NCBI RefSeq assembly: GCF_041262165.1
Contig: NZ_JBGCBY010000009.1
Coordinates: 260,081 to 324,080 of the forward strand
Direction of reading: 5' to 3'
Origin: Streptacidiphilus sp041262165
GTDB taxonomy: Bacteria > Actinomycetota > Actinomycetes > Streptomycetales > Streptomycetaceae
DNA length: 64,000 nt
A program made the translations under genes and the position numbers. Of the stretch, positions 32,899 to 41,090 are shown piece after piece (the first letter of the stretch is position 1; every line of letters begins with the position of its first letter). The notes below the pieces were generated by a model. The model was not told where the DNA came from. It ran no database searches and saw only the letters and a list, made by a program, of their open reading frames with translations.

Positions 32899-33944
32899 TG
32901 TTCGGCCACCGCTCCCCGCACCGGCGCCGGAACATCCTCCTCGCGATCGGCGCCACACTGGCCCTCCTGCTGATGCTGGGCGCAGGCGGCCTGTGGTGGG
33001 GCACCAACCACTACGCCGGCCAGGTGCAGCGGATCGCAGGCGCACTGCCGACCGTCCCCGCGTCCCAACGTCCGGCCAAGCCCCCCGAGGCCGCGAAGTC
33101 GATGACCTTCCTCCTGGTCGGGCTGGACTCGCGGGCGGATCTGCCGACCACAGGCAACGCGGCCAAGGCACCGCTCTGGGTGTACGGAGCACAGCGCACT
33201 GACACGATCATGCTGCTGCACCTCACCTCCGACGGGCGGAACGCCTATGTGGTCTCGATTCCGCGTGACACCTGGGTGCCGATTCCCGGACACGGCTCAG
33301 CGAAGATCAACGCGGCGTTCTCCTGGGGCGGCCCGCCGCTGCTCATCGAGACCGTGGAGCAGTTCACCGGCATCCGGATCGACCACTTCGGCGCCATCGA
33401 CTGGAGCGGTTTCAAGTCGCTCACCGACGCGGTCGGCGGGGTCACGATCACCATCCCGAACAACTCCTACGACCCCCAGCAGAACCGCCACTGGACCACC
33501 GGCACCTACACCATGAACGGCGCAACCGCGCTGGCCTACGTACGCCAGCGCTACGGCCTGCCCAACGGCGACCTGGACCGGATCGCGCGGCAGCAGAACT
33601 TCCTGCGGTCCCTGATGGCCAAGACGGCAGGCCAGCTCTCCTTCACCGATCCGTTCGGGCTCAGCCGGGTGCTGGACGCGGTCAGCAAGGCGGTCAGCGT
33701 GGACGACCAGTTGTCCAACAGCGCGCTGCGTGACCTCGCCCTGGGCCTGCACGACGTGGGCTCAGGCAATGTGACCTTCGTGAGCGCGCCGCTCGGGCAG
33801 TTCATCACCGTCGACGGACAAGCCGCGCTGACGCTGGACCCGCGCAGCACCCCCGCACTGTGGAAGGACGTCAGCACCGATCGGCTGCCGGCCTGGACCA
33901 AGCTGTACGGCACCAGCACGCTGCTGCCGGCCACCGTCCGCTGA
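32898..33944 (+). CDS. LytR-CpsA-Psr (LCP) family glycopolymer transferase
   Basis: Protein of 348 residues with a short cytoplasmic basic start, one helix (ILLAIGATLALLLMLGAGGLW) and an outer LCP domain: FLLVGLDSR, RTDTIMLLHL, VSIPRDTWVPIPG, KINAAFSWGGPP, and YVRQRYGLPNGDLDRIARQQ with the conserved Asp/Arg residues. LCP enzymes attach polymers from lipid carriers to peptidoglycan. The start overlaps the dehydratase stop (TGATG). Its presence suggests that the product is anchored to the cell wall. Confidence 0.93.
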   Translation: MFGHRSPHRRRNILLAIGATLALLLMLGAGGLWWGTNHYAGQVQRIAGALPTVPASQRPAKPPEAAKSMTFLLVGLDSRADLPTTGNAAKAPLWVYGAQRTDTIMLLHLTSDGRNAYVVSIPRDTWVPIPGHGSAKINAAFSWGGPPLLIETVEQFTGIRIDHFGAIDWSGFKSLTDAVGGVTITIPNNSYDPQQNRHWTTGTYTMNGATALAYVRQRYGLPNGDLDRIARQQNFLRSLMAKTAGQLSFTDPFGLSRVLDAVSKAVSVDDQLSNSALRDLALGLHDVGSGNVTFVSAPLGQFITVDGQAALTLDPRSTPALWKDVSTDRLPAWTKLYGTSTLLPATVR

Positions 33945-33945
33945 C

Positions 33946-34620
33946 TCATCCCGCCCGCAACTCGACGCCGAGCCGGTTGGCCAGCGCGACGGCCTCCAGG
34001 CGGGAGTGCACGCCGAGCTTGTCCAGAACGCTCTGCACATGGGTGCGCGCGGTGTTCGTGGTCATGCCCAGCGCGTGCGCGATCTCGATCGTGCCGTCTC
34101 CCTCGGTGAGCCGCCGCAGCACCTCCAGTTCTCGCTGGGTGAGCCAGCGAAAGGGCTCGCCCAGTCCGTCGCGCCGGGCTCGCGCGTGCCGAATGGTCTC
34201 CAGGGCCAGAGCCGGTTCGATGAACAACTCGCCCGCGACCACCCGGGTGAGCGCCTTGTCCAGCATGTCGATGCCCTGATCCTTGCTCAGATAGCCCACG
34301 GCTCCCGTCTCCATGGCGGCCGCCACCAGCACCGGATCCGGGTCCCGCGACACCGCGAGGATCCGCACCTCCGGCGCGTACTTGGCGATCAGACCGATGG
34401 TGTCCACGGCCCGTCCATCCGCCAGATGCAGGTCCAGGACGCACACGTCGGGGCGGTGTGCGAGAACGGCCCGCACCAGTCCGCTGCGACTCGTGGCGGT
34501 GGCTCGGACGCGGTAGCCGCAGTCGACCAGGGCCAGTGCCAGTGCATCCACGAACAGCCGATCAGCCTCGGCCACGACCAGCTCCGGCGCGTCAGGTCGA
34601 GGTGGCGGATGATCAGTCAC
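33946..34620 (-). CDS. LuxR-type response regulator
   Basis: Protein of 224 residues with an N-terminal receiver (EADRLFVDALALAL, phospho-acceptor region VCVLDLHLADG, Lys in GYLSKDQG) and a C-terminal LuxR helix-turn-helix (LTQRELEVLRRLTEG, TNTARTHVQSVLDKLGVHSRLEAVALA). No adjacent histidine kinase is seen. It converges on the LCP gene with one base between stops and is divergent from a second LuxR gene, so the pair may regulate the polysaccharide cluster. Confidence 0.92.
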   Translation of the reverse strand: MTDHPPPRPDAPELVVAEADRLFVDALALALVDCGYRVRATATSRSGLVRAVLAHRPDVCVLDLHLADGRAVDTIGLIAKYAPEVRILAVSRDPDPVLVAAAMETGAVGYLSKDQGIDMLDKALTRVVAGELFIEPALALETIRHARARRDGLGEPFRWLTQRELEVLRRLTEGDGTIEIAHALGMTTNTARTHVQSVLDKLGVHSRLEAVALANRLGVELRAG

Positions 34621-34650
34621 GACAGACCTCCCACCGGTCGCTACCAGCTG

Positions 34651-34677
34651 CTCCGGTCGCTCCGGTCAATCCGGTCA
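34651..34677. repeat. 9-bp tandem repeat, three units
   Basis: CTCCGGTCG, CTCCGGTCA and ATCCGGTCA follow one another in the 130-bp region between the two divergent LuxR-type genes, with a fourth partial CTCCAG. Confidence 0.75.
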
Positions 34678-34750
34678 CTCCAGGGAAGCAGAAGCGTGCG
34701 CACTCGGCCACCAGTGGCAGCCGCCCGGGCCCCATGGCAACCTCGGACTC

Positions 34751-35449
34751 ATGCCGGGCACAATCCGAATCCTGGTCGTCGACCGACGCCGCACAGTGGC
34801 TGAGGTACTCGCGAGAGGACTGCAGCAGAGCGGAATGGCGAGCAGCGCGGTCGCCAGCCTCGCGGAGGCGCGCAGGCTCGTCGCGGCCGGCCAAGGCCAT
34901 GCGGTCGTCACCGATATCGGCCTGCTCGCCGCCGAGAGCTACCCGCCGACGGGTCTTCCCTGGGTCCGAGAGCTGGGCGTACCGGTCATCGTGCTCAGCG
35001 AGGGCAGCCGGACCGACGACCTCGCCGGCGTCGCGGTCCGCGCCGGTGTGCGCGGCTGGGTGCCCAAGAACAGCTCCCTGCAGCACTTGCTCACGGTGAT
35101 CGGAGGCGTACTGAGGGACGAGACGTGGATCCCGCCCCCTCTCCTCACCCGGGTGCTCGCCGAGTTGATGACGATGCGTGAGGACCAGGAGCAGGGCTCG
35201 GAGTTGCTGGCCACGCTCACCACACGCGAGCGCGAAGTTCTGGGCCTGCTCTGTGCGGGTCTCAGCCGTCCGGAGATCGGTCGGCGCCTGTTCCTGTCGA
35301 CCAATACGGTGCGCACACATGTCCAGAACTTGATGATCAAACTTGACGTGCACTCATCTGTGGCCGCGGTGGCCCTTGCCAACCGCGTCGGCCTACCCAG
35401 CGCCCTCCAGGATCAGGAGGCTGAGGGCATGGACACGCGAGAGGCATAG
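34751..35449 (+). CDS. LuxR-type regulator with atypical receiver domain
   Basis: Protein of 232 residues. The receiver-like part has VVDRRRTVAEVLARGL, VVTDIGLLAAESYPP in the phospho-acceptor position and GWVPKNSS with the conserved Lys, but the first acidic pair is reduced to one Asp followed by Arg residues. The C-terminal LuxR domain is intact (LTTREREVLGLLCAGLSRPEIG, TNTVRTHVQNLMIKLDVHSS). It is probably phosphorylation-independent or ligand-controlled. Divergent from the LuxR gene at 34620. Confidence 0.9.
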   Translation: MPGTIRILVVDRRRTVAEVLARGLQQSGMASSAVASLAEARRLVAAGQGHAVVTDIGLLAAESYPPTGLPWVRELGVPVIVLSEGSRTDDLAGVAVRAGVRGWVPKNSSLQHLLTVIGGVLRDETWIPPPLLTRVLAELMTMREDQEQGSELLATLTTREREVLGLLCAGLSRPEIGRRLFLSTNTVRTHVQNLMIKLDVHSSVAAVALANRVGLPSALQDQEAEGMDTREA

Positions 35450-35850
35450 CGTCAGTTCCCGACGTGCGGTTCGCTCCGACGAGTTCAACCTGTGCAACGC
35501 GCGGGAGCCGATCTCTCCCGGTCGTTTTCCTTTGGCCGCTTGCGAGATACGGACCGTGTTGCCCGAGGGGTGGTCCCGGAACGCGCAGTCGCACGGGCCC
35601 CAGGACTGGCCGATGGGCTCCTGAAGCACCGCGGCGCCGGAGGCTCGCACCTTCTCGAAGGCCGCGTCGACGTCGTCGGAGCGGAACACGATGTTCGGCA
35701 GGACCCCTTGGTGAGGAGTTCCTGCAGCGCGTCACCGTCGGCCTGTGAGCGTCCTGCATGAGGCACGGAGAGCACGATCTCGAGTCCGGGCTGCGCGTCG
35801 CTGCCGAGCGTGACCCAGCGGAATCCGCCCGAAGCCACGTCGTTGCGCAC
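35393..35850 (-). pseudogene. VOC/glyoxalase-family gene, frameshifted
   Basis: The 5' part reads RNDVASGGFRWVTLGSDAQ...GLEIVLSVPHAG...ALQELLTKG, then the family continues in another frame as LPNIVFRSDDVDAAFEKV...GPCDCAFRDHPSGNTVRIS. One base is missing from the C4 run at 35705-35708 (G4 on the coding strand). The usual N-terminal 30 residues are also absent, replaced by an AraC fragment. The 3' end runs under the LuxR gene. Two lesions make a pseudogene more likely than an assembly error. Confidence 0.75.
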
Positions 35851-35863
35851 CTGGGGACCTCCT

Positions 35864-35935
35864 GCACGCGTCGGTCACACTCATGCCCGCCCGCAGCAGC
35901 GCCATCGCCTGCTCAACCCGCCGGGTCATGCGCAC
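35864..35935 (-). pseudogene. AraC-family regulator fragment
   Basis: The minus strand reads MTRRVEQAMALLRAGMSVTDAC, matching the recognition-helix region of AraC regulators. It breaks off after Cys and leads directly into the VOC remnant. Nothing of the rest of the domain is present. Confidence 0.65.
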
Positions 35936-36145
35936 TGGCCGAGGTTCATTGACACGGTGTCGGCTCGGGCGCCTTCCGGGACAGCCGTACGGGGGAAGTA
36001 GCGCCGCCGCGTGAGTGACGAAAAGCGGTGACGGATTATCACTGGCCCGTTAATCACATATTCATTACTTCGTAGGAGTTCTTTAGGTGCAGGGTCCGGG
36101 CGACCTCCATCCGCACGGGCCCCTCTCTCAGGAGGTAGAAGAAAT

Positions 36146-36649
36146 ATGCGCGCAAAGCGCTTCGTGTGCGCCATGGCCGCGGCCGGCGCCGTCGTCCTGG
36201 TTGCATCCCCGACAGCGAGTGCCGATGACGGTGCACGCGGCCGAGTGACCGTGCAGCCGAGCAGCGTCGACCCGGGCGACACCGTGTGGGTCTTCGACGG
36301 CGGCCAGTGCCACACCAAGGAGGCTGTGGCCACCTCGGAGGCGTTCTGGCAGCCGATCGAGCTCGAGCACCGCGACGACGGGATTCTTGCCGGCAAGGGC
36401 AAGATCTCCCCGACCGCCGAGCCGGAGAAGTACGACGTCTGGGTCAAGTGCGGCGACGAGAAGTTCAAGGGCTGGGTCTGGGTCAAGAAGGGCGACGACC
36501 GTCCCCACGGCGGCGTCAGCACGGGTAGCGGCGGCGCCATCGCCGGCACCAACTCGGCGGAGATGGCCGCGGGTGCGAGCCTGCTCGCCGGCTCTGCCGG
36601 AGCGGGCGCGCTGATGATGCGTCGTCGCCGTGCCGGCGGGGCGGTCTGA
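36146..36649 (+). CDS. Small secreted, membrane-anchored surface protein
   Basis: Protein of 167 residues. Signal peptide MRAKRFVCAMAAAGAVVLVA...ASA (cleavage near 26), a beta-rich outer part with two cysteines (GGQCHTKEA, WVKCGDEKF; possible disulfide), then a Gly/Ser-rich stretch and a C-terminal hydrophobic helix ending MMRRRRAGGAV. No LPxTG sortase motif is seen. Similar small secreted proteins are common in streptomycetes and of unknown role. AGGAGG lies upstream of the ATG, and a very strong terminator follows the stop. Confidence 0.8.
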   Translation: MRAKRFVCAMAAAGAVVLVASPTASADDGARGRVTVQPSSVDPGDTVWVFDGGQCHTKEAVATSEAFWQPIELEHRDDGILAGKGKISPTAEPEKYDVWVKCGDEKFKGWVWVKKGDDRPHGGVSTGSGGAIAGTNSAEMAAGASLLAGSAGAGALMMRRRRAGGAV

Positions 36650-36670
36650 GTCTCCTCCCGCACATCGTCC

Positions 36671-36709
36671 GGCCGCGGCACCCGCCTGATCCAGGCGGGT
36701 GCCGCGGCC
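36671..36709. terminator. Very strong hairpin terminator, 18-bp perfect stem
   Basis: GGCCGCGGCACCCGCCTG (36671-36688) pairs perfectly with CAGGCGGGTGCCGCGGCC (36692-36709) around the 3-nt loop ATC, 21 bases after the secreted protein stop. Confidence 0.9.
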
Positions 36710-36736
36710 ACGTCCACGAGCGGGGTGGCGAAGAAT

Positions 36737-36758
36737 CCTCCCGGCCGTAGCCGGGAGG
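36737..36758. repeat. Second hairpin, CCTCCCGGC-N4-GCCGGGAGG
   Basis: A 9-bp perfect stem with loop CGTA, preceded by GAAT and followed by GAG. It resembles the short hairpins at ends of IS200/IS605-type elements, but no transposase lies next to it. It may also be a REP-like unit or a second terminator. Confidence 0.5.
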
Positions 36759-36916
36759 GAGTGGGATCGTCCGCACGACTGGTCGGGCCAGCCGCGAACC
36801 GAGCAGCCCGCCGATCGAGGGCGCGTCGAAGGCGCGGCCGTACTGCCACGGCGCGAACCCGAGTCGGCCGAGCATCAGGACGGCCAGCAGCGGCTTTCTG
36901 CACGACCGGATCGGCC

Positions 36917-37099
36917 ATTTACACCGCCGAACGCCTGCAGATCTCACGAACGGCGGTACGCCGCATCGCCGACCGCAGCCGCGCCATGCAGCACCAGTAC
37001 GAGCAGCGCTACCACACACTCAGAGCCAAGGCAGTCGCCACCGCGGCAGCGGTCATCACCCCTGCCCTCGCCGCACAAGCCGCCACGCTGCTGCGATGA
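36917..37099 (+). pseudogene. Possible 3' gene fragment, helical C-terminus
   Basis: The frame reads IYTAERLQISRTAVRRIADR, then SRAMQHQYEQRYHTLRAKAV and ...ITPALAAQAATLLR with codon use like genuine genes here, but its upstream part lacks coding character and no start with a ribosome site is seen. The family was not recognised. It may be the tail of a gene lost by deletion. Confidence 0.3.
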
Positions 37100-37596
37100 C
37101 CTCCCGTCACCCTGTGCCATCCCAGTCGACGCCGCCTCTGGTGGTGCCCGGAGACGAATGCCCCGGTGCGTCCCCAGCTCAGCCCACTGTTTGACGCGGC
37201 GCGGTGCCTGTCTCACGTCCGGGACCCTCATCCGACGAGCGACCTCACCATGTGCCGGTCGATCCAAAGACCTCGCTGGCAGGGGTTGAGCGCAGGACGC
37301 CGGTGGGCCTGTCTGGGCTCCGCCCCGCGCCCCGGCGCTCCCTTGGGGAGGGGGACGTCCGAGCGCGCCTCCGCCTGCGCAGACAAGCTCGGCCACCCGT
37401 AGAGTGACAGATGGTGGTAATTCGGATGTTCCGGCTAGTCGGCGGACAAAATGGCCGCTGGCGGCGGTGGCAATCCGCGCCGGATGAGCATTCACCGTCC
37501 TAGCGGGCGTGTTGGCCGTCGTCGGGATCTCCGCGAGCGTTCGATCCGGCTGTGTCGCTCGACCCCACCGTTAGCGGCCTGCAAGGAGACACACGT
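37100..37596. other. Spacer upstream of catalase
   Basis: About 500 bp without a convincing gene. It contains AAGGAG at 37583 serving the catalase start. No clear operator palindrome was seen; a Fur/CatR-type box could not be identified by eye. Confidence 0.4.
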
Positions 37597-39057
37597 ATGA
37601 ACGACGTACAGCCCGAGCCGACCCAGACGACAGATTCCGGCATTCCGATCGAGAGCGACGCGTATTCGCTGACCGTCGGTCCCGATGGCCCGATCCTGCT
37701 GCAGGACAGCTACCTGATCGAGCAGATGGCCACCTTCAACCGGGAGCGCATAACGGAGCGCCAGCCGCATGCCAAGGGCAGCGGCGCGTTCGGCCGGTTC
37801 GAGGTCACCAATGATGTCAGCGCCTACACCAAGGCGGCGCTGTTCCAGCTTGGGACCACCACCCGGATGGTCGCCAGGTTCTCCACCGTTGCCGGGGAGC
37901 GAGGCAGCCCTGACATGTGGCGGGACCTGCGCGGCTTCTCGCTGAAGTTCTACACCAGCGAGGGAAACTACGACATGGTCGGCAACGACACGCCGGTCTT
38001 CTTCGTCAAGGACCCGCTGCATTTCCAGAACTTCATCCGCTCCCAGAAGCGCCGCGCCGACAACAACCTGCGCGACAACGACATGCAGTGGGACTTCTGG
38101 ACCCTGTTGCCTGAGACCGCGCACCAGGTGATCTGGCTGATGGGCGACCGCGGCTTCCCGCGGACCTGGCGGCACATGAACGGCTACAGCAGCCACACCT
38201 ACATGTGGATCAATGCTCAGGACCAGCGGTTCTGGGTGAAGTACCACTTCAAGACCGACCAGGGCATCGAGTTCTTCACCCAGGACGAGGGCGATCGGCT
38301 GGCCGGGACCGTCCCCGACTATCACACCAAGGATCTGTACGAGGCGATCCAGCGCGGCGAGCACCCGAGCTGGACGCTGCACATGCAGATCATGCCGTTC
38401 GAGGAGGCCAAGACCTACCGGTTCAACCCGTTCGACCTGACCAAGGTGTGGCCGCACTCGGACTACCCGCTGGTCGAGGTGGGCAAGCTGACCCTCGACC
38501 GCAACCCCACCGACAACCACACCGAGATCGAGCAGGCCGCCTTCCAGCCGAACAACCTGGTGCCAGGGATCGGGCCGAGCCCGGACCGCATGCTTCTGGC
38601 CCGGCTGTTCTCCTACTCCGACGCGCACCGGGCCCGGCTCGGCGTGAACTACGAGCAGATCCCGGTCAACGCACCCATCGCGCCTGTCAACACCTACAGC
38701 AAGGACGGGGCGATGCGGATGGTGAACCGGACCGACCCGGTGTACTGGCCGAACTCCAAGGGCGGCCCGCAGGCGGACGATGAGCACTACAAGCCCGCGA
38801 GCTGGTACGCCGACGGCGAGATCATGCGCGCTGCCTACGTCCAGCACGCCGAGGATGACGACTGGGGCCAGGCCGGCACGCTGGTCCGCGATGTGATGGA
38901 CGACGCCGCCAGGGACCGGCTGGTCAGCAACATCATCGGGCAACTGCTCAACGGCGTCACCGAGCCGGTGCTGGAGCGCGCCTTCTGGTACTTGGGCAAC
39001 GTGGACAAGGACCTGGGCGAGCGGGTCGAGAAGGGCGTCCGTCGCGGGCAGTCCTGA
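37597..39057 (+). CDS. katA: Monofunctional haem catalase, clade 3
   Basis: Small-subunit catalase of 486 residues that splits hydrogen peroxide. The distal His lies in ERQPHAKGSGAFG, the distal Asn in VGNDTPVFF, and the proximal haem Tyr in RLFSYSDAHRARLG. The HMNGYSSHTYMWINA stretch and the length fit NADPH-binding clade 3 enzymes. AAGGAG precedes the ATG at 37597. A 28-codon membrane peptide follows 58 bases after the stop. Confidence 0.97.
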   Translation: MNDVQPEPTQTTDSGIPIESDAYSLTVGPDGPILLQDSYLIEQMATFNRERITERQPHAKGSGAFGRFEVTNDVSAYTKAALFQLGTTTRMVARFSTVAGERGSPDMWRDLRGFSLKFYTSEGNYDMVGNDTPVFFVKDPLHFQNFIRSQKRRADNNLRDNDMQWDFWTLLPETAHQVIWLMGDRGFPRTWRHMNGYSSHTYMWINAQDQRFWVKYHFKTDQGIEFFTQDEGDRLAGTVPDYHTKDLYEAIQRGEHPSWTLHMQIMPFEEAKTYRFNPFDLTKVWPHSDYPLVEVGKLTLDRNPTDNHTEIEQAAFQPNNLVPGIGPSPDRMLLARLFSYSDAHRARLGVNYEQIPVNAPIAPVNTYSKDGAMRMVNRTDPVYWPNSKGGPQADDEHYKPASWYADGEIMRAAYVQHAEDDDWGQAGTLVRDVMDDAARDRLVSNIIGQLLNGVTEPVLERAFWYLGNVDKDLGERVEKGVRRGQS

Positions 39058-39115
39058 TCGGAAGATCGCTTCGCGGGCCGGACCCCGCAGAACCATACGT
39101 CCAAGGAGATTCCCG

Positions 39116-39202
39116 ATGAACCGCCTGCGATGGCTGGCAGTGGTTGTGGCAGCTCTGATCGCCATGGGAGCGGGATACCTTCTCTCCTACCTCGTCGGCT
39201 GA
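39116..39202 (+). CDS. 28-residue single-helix membrane peptide
   Basis: ATG at 39116 preceded by AAGGAG with eight bases spacing. The peptide begins MNRLRWLAVVVAALIAMGAG and ends YLLSYLVG, that is, a basic start and one transmembrane helix. It follows the catalase gene in the same direction with no terminator between, so it may be co-transcribed. Short membrane peptides downstream of enzymes are easily missed by gene callers. No family was recognised. Confidence 0.65.
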   Translation: MNRLRWLAVVVAALIAMGAGYLLSYLVG

Positions 39203-39237
39203 TCACCCCGCGGCAGCCGGAGCACCGTGCCGACGCA

Positions 39238-39798
39238 TCACCCGTCGGCGAGGCGTTGGATGGTGGTGCTCAGCCAGGCCTGGAGAGCAGCGGGGTCGCC
39301 GAGCTCGGAACGCAGGACCCGGCGGCGAGTCGAGACGCCGAGCACGAAGGCGTCGATAGCCGCGGCCCGGCCGCGGGCGTCCGCGTCGTCCAGGCCGCCC
39401 TCGCGCAGGTAGCGGTGCAGCGGCTCGAGCGAGTTCGTATCGAGGAAGGCGGCCAGCGCCTCCGCCGCCTCCGGGCGTTCGCCGGACGCGCGTTGCAGTA
39501 CGAGCAGCGGGTCCTCCCCGGGTGCGCCGAACCAGCGCTGGACGATGCTCGCCGCGAGGCGTGAACCCAGCGCGGAACGCTCGCCGTCGAAGGAGTTGGA
39601 GACCGGGATCTCCACCCGGGTTGCCGCCAGGAAGAGGCCGTCCTTGCCGCCGAAGTAGCGCGTGATGAGGTTGGGCGACACGCCGGCCGCGTCGGCCACG
39701 CCTTTGACCGTGATCGCCGTGTACCCGTGCTGGGCGAACTGGTGTCGCGCGTGCTCCAGGATCCGCTGCCTGGTTGCGGCCGCATTGCGCAAAGTCAT
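39238..39798 (-). CDS. TetR-family transcriptional regulator
   Basis: Regulator of 186 residues with the helix-turn-helix at residues about 10-55 (ILEHARHQFAQHGYTAITVK and SPNLITRYFGGKDGLF) and a TetR_C-type helical domain. Its ATG at 39798 lies inside the first of two identical inverted repeats shared with the divergent epoxide hydrolase gene. No ribosome site fits upstream, so the transcript may be leaderless. It converges on the membrane-peptide gene. Confidence 0.93.
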   Translation of the reverse strand: MTLRNAAATRQRILEHARHQFAQHGYTAITVKGVADAAGVSPNLITRYFGGKDGLFLAATRVEIPVSNSFDGERSALGSRLAASIVQRWFGAPGEDPLLVLQRASGERPEAAEALAAFLDTNSLEPLHRYLREGGLDDADARGRAAAIDAFVLGVSTRRRVLRSELGDPAALQAWLSTTIQRLADG

Positions 39799-39837
39799 GT
39801 GTACGAGCATACACATCATGTGTACGCTGATACACAT
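39797..39837. promoter_or_regulatory. Two identical operators, ATGTGTA-N6-TACACAT
   Basis: Perfect inverted repeats at 39797-39816 and 39818-39837, 21 bp apart (two helical turns). The first covers the TetR start codon and the second the epoxide hydrolase ATG, so repressor binding would block both divergent genes. Confidence 0.85.
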
Positions 39838-40876
39838 GAACGACGAGATGCGTGAACGACTCCAGCGGACGCGGCGTGTAACGACCCCGTGGAGTGACGA
39901 CGGGTCACGCGGCATCCGCGGCACCCACCTCGACGAACTGCTCGAACGCTGGGCGAACGGGTACGACTGGGGCGTGCACGAGCGCCGCATCGGCGAGTTC
40001 CCCTGGGTGACGGTGCAGGCAGGCGACACCGACCTGCGTGTGATCCACCAGCGGTCTGCGGATCCCGGCGCCCCGGTTGTCGTGCTGCTGCACGGCTGGC
40101 CGGACTCGGTGCTGCGGTTCGAGCGCGTCCTGCCTTTGCTCACAGACATGCACGTGGTGGTTCCCGCCCTGCCGGGCTTCCCGTTCGCGGCCCCGCTCAC
40201 CATTCCCGGTATGTCGGTCAACCGGATCGCCGGGATCCTCGCGGACGCTCTGGATGAGCTCGGTTACTCGCGATACACGGTGTCCGGTGGCGACGTGGGT
40301 GGCACCGTCGCGGAAATCCTCGCAGCCGAACACCCGGACCGGGTGGCTGCCCTGCACCTCACGAACACTGCCCCGCAGCGTGCGCTCACGGCGGACCCGG
40401 CGAAGCTCGCGCCCGACGCGGCGGCCTACCTCCGCCGGTCGGCGCAGTGGTTCCGGACCGAGGGCGGGTACATCGCGGAGCAGTCGACACGGCCGAACAC
40501 GCTCGCCGTCGCCCTCGGTGACTCACCCGCCGGCCTCGCGGCGTGGATCGTCGAGAAACTGGAGTCCTGGTCCGACGAGTCCGCCTTCACCCCGGACGAG
40601 CTTCTCACCTGGGTCACCGCCTACTGGGTCACCGGCACGATCGGCACCTCTTTCGCCACGTATGTCGAACCGGTCACCCTCCCTGACCGGATCGACACGC
40701 CGACCGTGCTCTCCGTGTTCCCACGCGACATCAAACCGGAGCCGCGAAGTTACGCCGAGGCGTTCCTGAACGTTTGCGACTATGTGGAACACCCTGCCGG
40801 CGGCCACTTCGCAGCCTGGGAACAGCCCGAGGCCTACGCCGACGACGTACACCGTGCGGTCAAGCTGGGCGGCTGA
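39836..40876 (+). CDS. Epoxide hydrolase, alpha/beta hydrolase fold
   Basis: Protein of 346 residues with an N-terminal EHN-like segment (RGTHLDELLERWANGYDW). Oxyanion region is VVLLHGWPDSV, the nucleophile Asp is in SGGDVGGTVAE, and the catalytic His is in EHPAGGHFAAWEQPE. Such enzymes open epoxides to diols. The ATG at 39836 has no ribosome site and sits in an operator; the ATG at 39848 is an alternative. It is divergent from and probably repressed by the TetR regulator. Confidence 0.92.
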   Translation: MNDEMRERLQRTRRVTTPWSDDGSRGIRGTHLDELLERWANGYDWGVHERRIGEFPWVTVQAGDTDLRVIHQRSADPGAPVVVLLHGWPDSVLRFERVLPLLTDMHVVVPALPGFPFAAPLTIPGMSVNRIAGILADALDELGYSRYTVSGGDVGGTVAEILAAEHPDRVAALHLTNTAPQRALTADPAKLAPDAAAYLRRSAQWFRTEGGYIAEQSTRPNTLAVALGDSPAGLAAWIVEKLESWSDESAFTPDELLTWVTAYWVTGTIGTSFATYVEPVTLPDRIDTPTVLSVFPRDIKPEPRSYAEAFLNVCDYVEHPAGGHFAAWEQPEAYADDVHRAVKLGG

Positions 40877-41090
40877 AACGAAGCAGGGTGTAGTTCTCAC
40901 CGGGGGAAGGTCGCTGATCAGGCTGTGGGGCGGTGGTCGTGTCGGTCGGCGGTGGGGTAGAAGCATTCATGGGTGCAGCGCCGGCGACAGGGAGCAACGC
41001 CGCGGTAAGCCGAAGACGTCCCGCAGGATGTGCGTCAATTCCTTCGAGGCAGGGCAGGCAACCTCACAGGAACGAAGGGAGACTGCCGGT

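Noticed and set aside
36737..36758. Right end of an IS605-type element with omega-RNA
   Set aside because: The hairpin resembles such ends, but no TnpB-like sequence lies on either side within about 500 bp; recorded as a hairpin only.
41031..41048. TGCGTCAATTCCTTCGAG resembles the conserved 16S rRNA 926 region
   Set aside because: Only about 15 bases match and no rRNA sequence surrounds them; chance similarity.
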